This document shows, piece after piece, positions 24,913-32,676 of a stretch of DNA of 64,000 nucleotides (its first letter is position 1; each line of letters starts with the position of its first letter). The DNA lies in contig CADAND010000003.1 in NCBI GenBank assembly GCA_902789245.1, positions 62,001-126,000 on the forward strand, read 5' to 3'. Both the position numbers and the translations under genes were made by a program. Under the pieces are notes generated by a model. It made no database searches. It had not been told where the DNA came from and saw only the letters and a list, made by a program, of their open reading frames with translations. Source of the DNA: an uncultured Bacteroidia bacterium. Its GTDB lineage: Bacteria; Bacteroidota; Bacteroidia; Bacteroidales; UBA932.

Positions 24913-24942
24913 GCAGGGCCGTCCCGGATAGGGCGGTCCTGC
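24913..24942 (+). terminator. Hairpin between rpsJ and the tRNA
   Basis: GCAGGgCCGtCCC and its near complement GGGcGGtCCTGC form a stem of about 12 bp with a 5-nt loop, 30 nt after rpsJ. There is no clear U-tract. It may end the str operon or mark processing of a joint mRNA-tRNA transcript, since no promoter is seen before the tRNA. Confidence 0.55.
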
Positions 24943-24946
24943 ATTC

Positions 24947-25021
24947 GGTCCCTTAGCTCAGTTGGTTAGCAGCAGCTGACTCATAATCAGCGGGTCGCAG
25001 GTTCAAGTCCTGCAGGGACCA
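24947..25021 (+). tRNA. tRNA with anticodon CAU (Met or Ile2), odd D arm
   Basis: Acceptor GGTCCCT/AGGGACC, anticodon arm GCTGA-CTCATAA-TCAGC and T arm GCAGG-TTCAAGT-CCTGC are regular. The D arm reads GCTC-AGTTGGTTA-GCAGC where GAGC is expected, so it has one extra base and a bulged or broken stem. CCA is not encoded. Whether it is elongator Met or lysidine-type Ile cannot be decided by eye. The 3' half can also pair with downstream DNA (see the next feature). Confidence 0.85.
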
Positions 25022-25086
25022 CGACGCAAAGAAAGCGCCCGCCAGCCGGCGGGCGCTTTCGCGTCGGGTCCCGCAGGACTTGAACC
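25000..25086 (+). repeat. Long fold-back joining the tRNA 3' half to an inverted partial copy
   Basis: GGTTCAAGTCCTGC (25000-25013), GGGACC and GACGC pair with GCGTC, GGGTCCC and GCAGGACTTGAACC (25073-25086), with only short bulges. In the middle sits a perfect 13-bp hairpin (25031-25060, GAAAGCGCCCGCC / GGCGGGCGCTTTC) that looks like the terminator. Part of the tRNA is thus duplicated in inverted form downstream. Confidence 0.8.
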
Positions 25087-25115
25087 CGTCGGCGCTGCGC
25101 GCCTCCTTGATCCAT

Positions 25116-25158
25116 TGGGGGAGGGATCCCCCAAACCCCCTCGGTCGCTGCGCTCCGA
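25116..25158 (+). repeat. Repeat family III, copy 2
   Basis: GGGGGAGGGATCCCCC, AAACCCCCT, then CGGTCGCTGCGCTCCGA. It is in the same orientation as the copies at 11309 and 60580. Confidence 0.65.
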
Positions 25159-25177
25159 ATACCATCATTCCTCTAGT

Positions 25178-25203
25178 CATTCCGGGCTTGACCCGGAATC
25201 TCC
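25178..25203 (+). repeat. REP-like palindrome ATTCCGGG/CCCGGAAT, copy 1
   Basis: Arms ATTCCGGG and CCCGGAAT enclose CTTGA. An identical core lies at 40438-40462. The 24884-25351 interval otherwise contains the tRNA, the fold-back and family III, and no gene. Confidence 0.75.
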
Positions 25204-25324
25204 AAACCCTGTCTCCCACCCACAGGACGGGATTCCGGAACAGAACAGGCCCCAAAACAGACACAGAAACGCAAAAACGCGATTCTGTATCAATATATCC
25301 CGTATTATTGTTCCCGAATTTCCG

Positions 25325-25332
25325 TATATTCG
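25325..25332 (+). promoter_or_regulatory. Probable -7 box TATATTCG of the 98-aa gene
   Basis: Seven of eight positions match TAnnTTTG, 19 nt before the start codon at 25352. The variant T-to-C position is the same as at 13438, 60369 and 63758. Confidence 0.45.
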
Positions 25333-25351
25333 CAGTATAAACAGAAACGAT

Positions 25352-25648
25352 ATGCTGTCAGAGCAGATAGACCTGATGATGGAACAACTCCCGAAGGTGC
25401 GCGAGGCGGTCGAGGTCCTGAAGGAGGTGATCGAGACGGACGTCCGTTCGGTGCCGGATTTCGACAGTTCGGTACTGCCGGACATGTTTGATGCCATCGA
25501 GGCTGATATCAATATACTCAACGTCGCATTGCCCCTGGACCGCCAGGATGATTATGCCGGGTATGAGGACGAAGTGGACGAGGGACGGACCCTGGTCTCC
25601 CGGGCGGAGTCGCTGCTCTCCACCGCACGTAAGAAATACTCTCTCTGA
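25352..25648 (+). CDS. Small acidic helical protein, unknown function (98 aa)
   Basis: The chosen ATG at 25352 follows a probable promoter. Longer frames run back into repeat DNA and are rejected. The 98-residue product (MLSEQIDLMMEQLPKVREAV, EVLKEVIETDVRSVPDFDSS, LVSRAESLLSTARKKYSL) is acidic and probably all-helical, without signal peptide or membrane segment. I do not recognise a family. A 54-residue membrane peptide gene follows after 9 nt, so the two are probably one operon. Confidence 0.6.
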   Translation: MLSEQIDLMMEQLPKVREAVEVLKEVIETDVRSVPDFDSSVLPDMFDAIEADINILNVALPLDRQDDYAGYEDEVDEGRTLVSRAESLLSTARKKYSL

Positions 25649-25657
25649 TCTTTTAGT

Positions 25658-25822
25658 ATGAATAAGCGACAAAAACTGCAAGTATCACTGGGAATCGTGT
25701 TCGCAGTCCTTTTCGTCATATGGATATTCCTCCCGTGCCCGTGGTATTCCAGAATCCTTGGCCTGACATCCAATGCTTTGGGCTTTCTGAGCATGGTCGT
25801 ATCTTACCGGGCCGAAGGCTAA
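25658..25822 (+). CDS. 54-residue single-pass membrane peptide
   Basis: The frame from ATG 25658 to TAA 25820-25822 encodes MNKRQKLQVSLGIVFAVLFV, then IWIFLPCPWYSRILGLTSNA and LGFLSMVVSYRAEG. The first 10 residues are basic, residues about 8-25 form a strong membrane helix, and a second hydrophobic stretch covers 34-49. No family is recognised. Close spacing after the 98-aa gene supports co-expression. Confidence 0.5.
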   Translation: MNKRQKLQVSLGIVFAVLFVIWIFLPCPWYSRILGLTSNALGFLSMVVSYRAEG

Positions 25823-25888
25823 GGTAGAGAACTGTTTACACCATTCCAAAAGCGTCCTGACGGGAACGTACCTTTTGTCGTTTTCTGC

Positions 25889-25918
25889 TTTGGATTTATG
25901 AGATTTTTCCTATATTTG
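25889..25918 (+). promoter_or_regulatory. Complete -33/-7 promoter of the bactofilin gene
   Basis: TTTG (25889-25892), 18 nt, TATATTTG (25911-25918), 32 nt before the start codon. Confidence 0.8.
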
Positions 25919-25950
25919 TCTGCGCGAATAGCAACCAATGTCCAAAAAAT

Positions 25951-26379
25951 ATGAGTGAGAATACCAACTCCGCTATCATTTCCGAAGGAATGACCGTCAC
26001 CAGAGGTTCCATTACCAACAAGAATGGACTGACCATTTTCGGCAAGGTCCTTCGGGGAAGCGTCACCTCCCTGTCCGAGGTGGTAATCGAGGAGAACGGC
26101 GTCCTGGAGGGCAAACTGCTCGCCAGGTCTTTTGATGTCAAGGGCAAGTTCTCCGGCACTGCCATCGTCCGTGGGACGGTCACCCTGCGCAAAGGTTGCT
26201 TCGTCAAGGGAGCCATCGACTGCGGTTCCATCATCATCGAGGAGGGTGCGGTCATTTCCGATTCCACACACACCCTTGGCGAGAAGTTGATTCTCGACAA
26301 GCTCAGGGCCGACAAGGCCTATTGCGAACTGGAGAAGACCGGAAGCCGGGTCTCCGAGCCCTCGGTTTCCAAGCAATAA
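25951..26379 (+). CDS. Bactofilin family polymer-forming protein
   Basis: This 142-residue protein has a central right-handed beta-helix of the bactofilin (DUF583) type: repeated short strands such as VTRGSITNKNGLTIFGKVLR, VVIEENGVLEGKLLARSFDV and AIVRGTVTLRKGCFVKGAID. Short polar ends lie at both sides. Bactofilins self-assemble without nucleotides into filaments that organise cell shape or envelope enzymes. No M23 peptidase partner is next to it here. It has its own promoter and is monocistronic. Confidence 0.85.
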   Translation: MSENTNSAIISEGMTVTRGSITNKNGLTIFGKVLRGSVTSLSEVVIEENGVLEGKLLARSFDVKGKFSGTAIVRGTVTLRKGCFVKGAIDCGSIIIEEGAVISDSTHTLGEKLILDKLRADKAYCELEKTGSRVSEPSVSKQ

Positions 26380-26411
26380 TCTCGACAATCATTAAACAGA
26401 GTATTCAAAGG

Positions 26412-26439
26412 TACCGACGGGCTTGAAAGCTGGCCGGTA
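26412..26439 (+). terminator. Imperfect hairpin after the bactofilin gene
   Basis: TACCG and CGGTA close an imperfect stem followed by TTCTTTG, 32 nt after the stop codon. Confidence 0.4.
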
Positions 26440-26500
26440 TTCTTTGTGTATGATTGTTTGCTAATTTGTTAAGATATGGGAAAATCGAAAAGATTATTCC

Positions 26501-26508
26501 TAAATTTG
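26501..26508 (+). promoter_or_regulatory. -7 box TAAATTTG of the porin gene
   Basis: The box ends 7 nt before the ATG at 26516, which predicts a nearly leaderless transcript. Confidence 0.6.
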
Positions 26509-26515
26509 CACAGTT

Positions 26516-27565
26516 ATGCACCTAAAACTAACCCAACCACTATTCTTGATCCTATTGTTTTTTCCGGGGGTCCTTTCCGCACAGCAGTCTGTGAAGGAAT
26601 GGTTTTCGCATCCGGCCCTGTCGGCCGCCGCGATGATCTCCGAGAAATACACGCCGCAGGACGGCTCGTTCAAAACTTCCACGATTACCATGTTGCGGGC
26701 TTGCTTTGGCACCGAGAAGGACCCGTTCAAAGTCACGTTGATTTTTGATATCCCCACGACCCGTTTCCTGACGCTGGAGGCGCATTGGCAGCCGCTTCCG
26801 CAGATCGGTGTCCGTGTCGGTCTGCAGAAGATGCTGTTCATGACGGAGACCACGTACGCGCCATACATGCTCGGCATGGTCGGTTTTTCCCAGGCGGCGT
26901 CTTATCTGGGCGGTTATTCCAACGACATAACGGGGATCAGCTCGCGCAGCCGCGATGTCGGCATCGTGCTGCAGGGTTCCTTTTTCCCGACAGGGCATGG
27001 CGTTCCGCGCCTGAGCTATGCCTTCGGCGTGTTCAACGGCAACGGCAACAACCTCATCGACAACAACAGAGCCAAGGATATTCATGGCCGTCTGATTTTC
27101 TCGCCCGTGAAGGGCCTGCGGATTTCGGCGGGCTTCATGTCGGGATATTATTCGCCGGTGGGGGAGCGTCGGCCGGACAGCCATCACCATACCGACGAGG
27201 ACCTGGCTTGCCGTCACCGCATCACCGGCGGCGTCTGGTACGAGAGCCAGAAATGGTTCTTCCGGAGCGAGAATGTCTATGGCGTGACGGACGGTCTGCG
27301 CAGCGACGGCGTGATGGCCATGGCGGGCTGGATTTTCAAGCCCAGGCTGCAGCTGGCCGCGCGCGTGGACCACTTCCAGCGCAACCTGTCAGACCCGCTC
27401 AGCGGCAGCACCAAGGCGGATCTCTGCTTCACGCACCGCCTGACGGACGACGGCACTATTTTCTACTCGATCCAGTACGGCCACACCTTCTACTCGGATC
27501 CGAACGTCAAGGGCCTTGACGCCATCATCCTCTGCCTGAGCATCGCGTTCCTTCGCACGCTTTAG
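26516..27565 (+). CDS. Outer-membrane porin-like beta-barrel
   Basis: The 349-residue protein has a signal peptide (cut after GVLSAQ) and a series of amphipathic strands with alternating hydrophobic residues (TITMLRACFGTEKDPFKVTL, RHRITGGVWYESQKWFFRSE, GDGVMAMAGWIFKPRLQLAA-like). It resembles phosphate-selective porin O/P-type barrels of Bacteroidota (SPVKGLRISAGFMSGYYS, LSYAFGVFNGNGNNLIDNNR). It ends SIAFLRTL and not in a clear terminal Phe. The conduit specificity cannot be read from sequence. It is a single gene with its own promoter and terminator. Confidence 0.75.
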   Translation: MHLKLTQPLFLILLFFPGVLSAQQSVKEWFSHPALSAAAMISEKYTPQDGSFKTSTITMLRACFGTEKDPFKVTLIFDIPTTRFLTLEAHWQPLPQIGVRVGLQKMLFMTETTYAPYMLGMVGFSQAASYLGGYSNDITGISSRSRDVGIVLQGSFFPTGHGVPRLSYAFGVFNGNGNNLIDNNRAKDIHGRLIFSPVKGLRISAGFMSGYYSPVGERRPDSHHHTDEDLACRHRITGGVWYESQKWFFRSENVYGVTDGLRSDGVMAMAGWIFKPRLQLAARVDHFQRNLSDPLSGSTKADLCFTHRLTDDGTIFYSIQYGHTFYSDPNVKGLDAIILCLSIAFLRTL

Positions 27566-27590
27566 CCGGCTGCATTCCAAGATTGTTACC

Positions 27591-27629
27591 GTACCGCCGG
27601 GCCTGGAGCCTGGCGGTACGTTTTTTTTG
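27591..27629 (+). terminator. Intrinsic terminator of the porin gene
   Basis: GTACCGCC / GGCGGTAC, with further GC pairs near the loop, is followed by GTTTTTTTT. Confidence 0.9.
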
Positions 27630-27630
27630 C

Positions 27631-27638
27631 TATCTTTG
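27631..27638 (+). promoter_or_regulatory. -7 box TATCTTTG of the cdaA-mutS2-yraN-manC operon
   Basis: It lies 31 nt before cdaA and 2 nt beyond the T-run of the preceding terminator. Confidence 0.75.
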
Positions 27639-27669
27639 TGAGTGTGCTTGCACCTTAACCCGATAGGCA

Positions 27670-28455
27670 ATGCTGGATTTTTTGAATTTCTCCTGGATAG
27701 ATATCCTTGACATCCTGATGGTCGCCCTGATCATCTTCCTGATTTTCAGGTGGATCCGCGGGTCGACCGCCATCAATATCTTCATTGCCATCATCATCGT
27801 GCTGCTCGTCCGCGTGGTCGCGGAGGCCGTTGGCATGAAGATGATCTCCTCCCTGCTCGGCACCGTCATCGACATGGGCGCCGTGGCGCTGGTCGTGATC
27901 TTCCAGCCGGAGATCCGCCGCTTCCTGAGTTCGCTGGGCCGCAAGGCCGAGACGACGCTCCAGCAGCCGGGTTTCCTGCAGTGGCTCTTCCCCTCCTGGC
28001 AGAGCGGCCAGGTGGACGTGAAGGCCCTGCGCGAAATCACGGAGGCCGTCCGCGAGATGGCGGCGCAGAAGGAAGGCGCGCTCATCCTCATCCTCCACAA
28101 GAACTCGCTGGACGACATCGTCGCCACCGGCGACGTGGTGGACGCCGAGATCAGCCGCCGCCTGATCATGAACATCTTCTTTAAGAATTCCCCCCTGCAC
28201 GACGGCGCGATGGTCATCGCGAACAACCGCATCGCCGCGGCCCGGTGCACCCTTCCGATCACGGAGCGCACCGACCTGCCGGCCCGCTACGGCATGCGCC
28301 ACAAGGCCGCCCTCGGCATTTCCGAGCAGTGCGACGCCGATGTGATCGTCGTCAGCGAGGAAACGGGAGGCATCTCGCTCGTCCGCGGCGGGCAGATTAC
28401 GCCCATCGAATCCATCAATGCCCTGAACCTGCTGCTCGGAGAGAAGACGGAATGA
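27670..28455 (+). CDS. cdaA: Diadenylate cyclase CdaA (c-di-AMP synthase)
   Basis: The 261-residue membrane enzyme has three N-terminal helices (about 10-75) and a DAC domain (about 80-255). It condenses two ATP into c-di-AMP, which controls potassium and osmotic homeostasis. The DGA motif is present (178-180, LHDGAMVI). The second motif, usually RHR, reads RHK here (210-212, YGMRHKAALGISE), a conservative change in the ATP-phosphate-binding Arg/Lys. Its stop overlaps the mutS2 start (ATGA), so the two are translationally coupled. Confidence 0.93.
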   Translation: MLDFLNFSWIDILDILMVALIIFLIFRWIRGSTAINIFIAIIIVLLVRVVAEAVGMKMISSLLGTVIDMGAVALVVIFQPEIRRFLSSLGRKAETTLQQPGFLQWLFPSWQSGQVDVKALREITEAVREMAAQKEGALILILHKNSLDDIVATGDVVDAEISRRLIMNIFFKNSPLHDGAMVIANNRIAAARCTLPITERTDLPARYGMRHKAALGISEQCDADVIVVSEETGGISLVRGGQITPIESINALNLLLGEKTE

Positions 28456-30917
28456 CCCACACCCGACTGGAAAGCAAACTCGGTTTCGACAAGATCCGCA
28501 AGATGATTGCCGACCGCTGCCTGACGGATTACGCCGCCGGGCGCGTGGCCGAGGAGAGCTTTTCCACGGACCCGGACATCATCCGGCAGCGGCTCGCGCT
28601 GACCGACGAGATGCGCCTGGTGCTGATGTTCGAGGAGAACTTCCCGACCACGGGCTACATCGACGCCATTCCCTTCCTGTCGGCCCTGGAGCGTGACGGC
28701 TCCTGTATCGATGTGCTCTCCCTGGGCAAGCTCAAGACCGTGACCGACACGATCCGTCGCGTCCTGCACTTCTTCGGCAGCATCAAGAGCGGGATCTACC
28801 CGCAGCTCGAGCGGCTGGCCTCGCCGGTCCGCTCCTTCCCCGAGGTGCAGCGGCGCATCGAATCCATCCTCGACAAATACGGCGACATTAAGGACTCCGC
28901 CTCCGATCATCTCTTCGAGATCCGTCGCGACCTCCGCAACAAAGAGGCCGCCATCTCCAAGCGGGCCGGAGCCATCCTGCGCCAGGCGCAGGAGGAGGGG
29001 GTCGTGGACGCCGACGCGGACGTGACCATCCGCGACGGGAAATACCTTATCCCGGTGGGCACTTCCGCCAAGCGCAAGCTGCCCGGCTTCGTGCACGACG
29101 TGTCCGCCTCCGGCAAGACCGCCTTCATCGAGCCCGCCGAGATCATCGAGCTGGAGAACGACATCGCGGAGCTCCACTTCGAGGAGGAGCGCGAGATCCG
29201 CAAGATCCTGCTTGAGTTCACCGACTTCCTGCGTCCCTATCTGCCCGACCTTTTGGGCGGTGCCGCCTTCATCGGCGAGCTGGACTTCCTGATGGCCAAG
29301 GCGCAGACGGCGCTCGACTTCGTGGCCGGCATGCCTGTCGTCTCGGACGATGGCAGCCTGTCGCTGCGCAAGGCGCGCCACCCGCTGTTGGAGAAGGCGC
29401 TCGCGCGCGAAGGGCGCAGCATCGTGCCGCTCACCGTCACGCTGAGCCCGCAGAAGCGCATCCTGCTGATTTCCGGCCCCAACGCCGGCGGCAAGTCCGT
29501 CTGCCTGAAGACGGTCGGACTGCTCCAGTATATGTTCCAGTGGGGCATGCTCATCCCCACATCCGAGAGCTCCGAGCTTCCGGTCTTCGACCGCATTGCC
29601 GTGAGCATCGGCGACGACCAGAACCTCGAGGACGACTTGAGTACCTACAGTTCCTTCCTCGCGGACATGCGCGATATGCTCGCCGACGCTGACGAGCACA
29701 CGCTCGTGCTCATCGACGAATTCGGCTCCGGCACGGAGCCTGCGGCCGGCGGCGCCATTGCCGAGGCGATCCTCGCCGAGCTCGACCGTCGCGGCGTGCG
29801 GGGAGTGATCACCACGCATTACACCAACCTCAAGCTTTACGCCGCGGGCGCCGACACGCACGTGGTCAACGGCGCCATGCTCTACGACGCCGCAAAGATC
29901 GCCCCGATGTTCCAGCTGGAGATCGGCCTGCCCGGCAACTCCTTCGCTTTCGAGCTCGCGCGCAAGATGCGCCTCCCGGAGAGCATCGTCAAGGACGCGG
30001 AGACGCGCGCCGGCGAGGAGTTCGTCGGCATCGAGCGCAACCTCCGCAAGATCGCCCGCAACCGCCGGGCGCTGGACGAGAAGCTCCAGAAGATCAAGCA
30101 TACCGACAAGGCCCTCGAGGGCATCACCGAGCGCTATGAGAAGGAGCTCGAGGACATCCGCCAGCAGAAGAAGGCCATCCTCGACGAGGCCCGGCAGGAA
30201 GCCGAGCAGATCGTCCGGGGCGCCGGCAAGCAGGTCGAGAAGACCATCCGCGACATCAAGGAGGCCCAGGCCGAGAAGGAGCAGACCAAGGCCGCGCGCC
30301 AGGAGCTCCAGGGCTTCCTGGGTGCGCTCCAGGAGCGCAAATCCAACGAAAAGAAAAAGCGGGACGAGTACATCGACCGCAAGCTCGAGCAGCTCAAGAA
30401 GCGCAAGAAGGGCGGCCCGGCCGCCGCGGCGCCCGAGCCTGCCCGCAGCGAGTCGCTCAAGGTGGGCGAGAAGGTCCGCATCAAGGACAACGGCCTCGTG
30501 GGAGAGGTCGCCAAGATCAGCAGCAAGTCCGTGACCGTGATCGTCGGCAACATCACGAGTACCATGGTTCCCACGCGTGTGGAACGCATATCCTCGAACG
30601 AATTCCGCGAAGCGTCCCGCAAGGCCTTCGCCCCCGTGCAGCAGCGGGTGGACAGCGCCATCACCGAGCGCAAGCTCTCCTTCAAGCCGGAGCTGGACGT
30701 CCGCGGCGAGCGCCTCGCCGACGCCCTTGACATCGTCACCCATTTCATCGACGACGCCGTCATGCTCGGCGTCGGCTCCGTGCGCATCATCCACGGCAAA
30801 GGAACCGGCGTGCTGCGCGAAGAGATCCAGAAATACCTCCGGACCATCCCCGGGCTGTCCGTCAGCGACGAAGACGTGCGGACGGGCGGCACTGGCGTAA
30901 CCGTCGTCAAGCTATGA
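28452..30917 (+). CDS. mutS2: Endonuclease MutS2
   Basis: Taken from the ATG that overlaps the cdaA stop, the protein has 821 residues. It shows the MutS core and clamp, Walker A GPNAGGKS, LIDEFGSGTEP with Walker B, a long charged coiled coil (about 520-660), a KOW-like segment (VGEKVRIKDNGLVGEVAKIS) and a C-terminal Smr nuclease domain (LDVRGERLADAL, IHGKGTGVLREEI). MutS2 acts on branched DNA and, in other bacteria, on collided ribosomes. It has no mismatch-recognition N domain, as expected for the family. Confidence 0.95.
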   Translation: MTHTRLESKLGFDKIRKMIADRCLTDYAAGRVAEESFSTDPDIIRQRLALTDEMRLVLMFEENFPTTGYIDAIPFLSALERDGSCIDVLSLGKLKTVTDTIRRVLHFFGSIKSGIYPQLERLASPVRSFPEVQRRIESILDKYGDIKDSASDHLFEIRRDLRNKEAAISKRAGAILRQAQEEGVVDADADVTIRDGKYLIPVGTSAKRKLPGFVHDVSASGKTAFIEPAEIIELENDIAELHFEEEREIRKILLEFTDFLRPYLPDLLGGAAFIGELDFLMAKAQTALDFVAGMPVVSDDGSLSLRKARHPLLEKALAREGRSIVPLTVTLSPQKRILLISGPNAGGKSVCLKTVGLLQYMFQWGMLIPTSESSELPVFDRIAVSIGDDQNLEDDLSTYSSFLADMRDMLADADEHTLVLIDEFGSGTEPAAGGAIAEAILAELDRRGVRGVITTHYTNLKLYAAGADTHVVNGAMLYDAAKIAPMFQLEIGLPGNSFAFELARKMRLPESIVKDAETRAGEEFVGIERNLRKIARNRRALDEKLQKIKHTDKALEGITERYEKELEDIRQQKKAILDEARQEAEQIVRGAGKQVEKTIRDIKEAQAEKEQTKAARQELQGFLGALQERKSNEKKKRDEYIDRKLEQLKKRKKGGPAAAAPEPARSESLKVGEKVRIKDNGLVGEVAKISSKSVTVIVGNITSTMVPTRVERISSNEFREASRKAFAPVQQRVDSAITERKLSFKPELDVRGERLADALDIVTHFIDDAVMLGVGSVRIIHGKGTGVLREEIQKYLRTIPGLSVSDEDVRTGGTGVTVVKL

Positions 30918-31303
30918 AAACGGACCGGACCGTCGTCGGCCGCAAGGGAGAAGAGGAGGCCAGCCGTTACCTCGCCCGTCTCGGGCACAGGATCCTGGCG
31001 CGCAACTGGCGCGGCGGCCACCTCGAGCTGGACATCATCACCCTGCTGGGCAGCGAACTCCACTTCGTGGAAGTGAAGAGCCGCGTGGCGCCCGTCATGG
31101 CCGAGCCGGAGCGCAACGTCGGCCGCACCAAACAGCGGCGCATGGTCGCCGCCGCCCAGGCCTTCCTGCACGGTGACGACCGGAAAGACCTGCCCGCCGA
31201 CCTGGAAATCTTTTTTGACGTGATGTCGGTGGTTTTCTACGGGACGGGCGCAGAATTTGATATAGAGTATTACCCCAAAGCTTTTGTACCACTTTATGCT
31301 TAA
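30914..31303 (+). CDS. UPF0102 (YraN) family nuclease-like protein
   Basis: The 129-residue protein has the restriction-endonuclease-like core of UPF0102: GRKGEEEASRYLARLGHRIL, ARNWRGGHLELDII with the E/D pair, and LHFVEVKSR with the ExK motif. Function in the cell is not established. The start overlaps the mutS2 stop (ATGA), and manC begins within its end. Confidence 0.9.
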   Translation: MKTDRTVVGRKGEEEASRYLARLGHRILARNWRGGHLELDIITLLGSELHFVEVKSRVAPVMAEPERNVGRTKQRRMVAAAQAFLHGDDRKDLPADLEIFFDVMSVVFYGTGAEFDIEYYPKAFVPLYA

Positions 31304-32387
31304 TAACCATTACTATTGTATAATCATGGCCGGCGGCATCGGATCCCGCTTCTGGCCCATCAGCCGCACCGACCAGCCCAAGCAGTTCCTCGATTTCAGC
31401 ATCCAGGGCCGCTCCTTCCTGCGCCGCACCTACGACCGCATGAAGGTCGTCATCCCCGAGGAAAACATCATCGTGGTGAGCCTGGAGCGCTACCGGGACC
31501 AGGTCCGCGCGCACCTGCCGGAGCTCCCCGAGCAGAACCTGCTGCTGGAACCCTACAACCGCAACACCGCTCCCTGTATCGCCTTCGCCACCTACACGAT
31601 CCTGCAGCGCGATCCGGACGCCGTCACCGTCGTGACGCCTTCCGACCATGCCATCGCGCACCATGACGTGTTCAACAAGACCCTGCTCGATGCGCTCTCC
31701 TATGCGGCCGGCAGCGATGCGCTCATCACCCTGGGAGTCGTTCCCTCGCGTGCGGATTCCAATTTCGGCTACATCCAGATGGCCGGCAAGTCCAAGAATG
31801 GCAGCCCGGTCAAGGTCAAGACTTTCACCGAGAAGCCCGATCCGGAGCTCGCCCGCGTCTTCGTGGAGACGAACGAGTTCCTGTGGAATTCCGGTATCTT
31901 CGTCTGGCGTGCGGACGCCATCCGGCAGGCGCTGGAGAAGTATGCTCCCGAGATCACCAGCCTCTGGACCGGCTGGCCCGAGGTGTACGGCACTGCCGGG
32001 CAGCAGGCCTTCGTGGACCGCATCTACACGGACATGCCCCGCATTTCCATCGACTACGCCGTGATGGAGAAAACGGACAACGCCTGGGTCTATCCCGCGG
32101 AATTCCGCTGGGCCGATATCGGGAACTGGGAGTCCCTCTATGAGTACCTCGCCTACCACGACGAACACGGCAACGCGCTGAACCGCACCGCCCGCCGGCT
32201 GCTCGTGGACAGTTCCGACAACATCGTCTATTCCACCCGCGACGACAAGCTCCTGGCCATCCGCGGGATGGAGGACTTCATCGTCATCGACACCGAGGAC
32301 GTGCTGATGATTTGCCCGCGCGACGAGAAGAAGCTCAAGGAATTCCTTTCCCGGCTCGCCATGCCCGAATATGAGGAGTACCGCTAG
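31296..32387 (+). CDS. manC: Mannose-1-phosphate guanylyltransferase
   Basis: The ATG at 31296 overlaps the yraN stop by 8 nt and gives 363 residues. A slightly longer start at 31284 is possible. The nucleotidyltransferase signature IIMAGGIGSRFWPISRTDQP is followed by VVTPSDHAI, FTEKPD and WNSGIFVWRADAI, typical of the ManC/GMP domain. There is no C-terminal phosphomannose-isomerase domain. It makes GDP-mannose from GTP and mannose-1-phosphate for glycan and fucose synthesis. It is the last gene of the operon. Confidence 0.94.
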   Translation: MLNNHYYCIIMAGGIGSRFWPISRTDQPKQFLDFSIQGRSFLRRTYDRMKVVIPEENIIVVSLERYRDQVRAHLPELPEQNLLLEPYNRNTAPCIAFATYTILQRDPDAVTVVTPSDHAIAHHDVFNKTLLDALSYAAGSDALITLGVVPSRADSNFGYIQMAGKSKNGSPVKVKTFTEKPDPELARVFVETNEFLWNSGIFVWRADAIRQALEKYAPEITSLWTGWPEVYGTAGQQAFVDRIYTDMPRISIDYAVMEKTDNAWVYPAEFRWADIGNWESLYEYLAYHDEHGNALNRTARRLLVDSSDNIVYSTRDDKLLAIRGMEDFIVIDTEDVLMICPRDEKKLKEFLSRLAMPEYEEYR

Positions 32388-32410
32388 CTATTCCGCACAT
32401 ACAACTATGT

Positions 32411-32438
32411 CATTCGCCGGCCCTGGACCGGCGAATCT
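32411..32438 (-). repeat. REP-like palindrome TTCGCCGG/CCGGCGAA, copy 3
   Basis: It is attached to the 104-nt element as at 21399, only in the opposite orientation. Confidence 0.75.
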
Positions 32439-32446
32439 CTTTTTCT

Positions 32447-32550
32447 GGGCTTGCCGCGCGTTGGCGTTGCGGAGGGCGGAGCAGAAATTGTTTTTTCGAG
32501 CAACCGCACGAAAAAACAATTTCTGTCCGCCCGCGGGGGAAAGGCAAGCC
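32447..32550 (-). repeat. 104-nt palindromic element (family I), copy 2, inverted
   Basis: Read on the minus strand it matches 21293-21396 at about nine of ten positions. It ends GCAAGCCC, has the same internal stem, and in this copy the A/T-rich arms (CAGAAATTGTTTTTTCG and complement) pair perfectly for 17 bp. It lies between manC and the rplC promoter, a breakpoint of the ribosomal operon. Confidence 0.8.
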
Positions 32551-32585
32551 TTCGTTCCGGCAAAGAAAAGATTGGAAATCAACTA

Positions 32586-32616
32586 TTTGTAATTTGAGAA
32601 ATTTGTTGTATCTTTG
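32586..32616 (+). promoter_or_regulatory. Promoter of the rplC-rpsC operon
   Basis: TTTG (32586-32589), 19 nt, TATCTTTG (32609-32616), then CAGCCCGC. It has the same form as the rpsL and tRNA promoters, 60 nt before rplC. Confidence 0.85.
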
Positions 32617-32676
32617 CAGCCCGCTAAAATGCGCGGAAACTTATAAAGTATTTATAAACAATTAATTAACAAACCA

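Noticed and set aside
28287-30794. Long minus-strand frame opposite mutS2
   Set aside because: Same reasoning: antisense of an unmistakable gene and no recognisable protein features.
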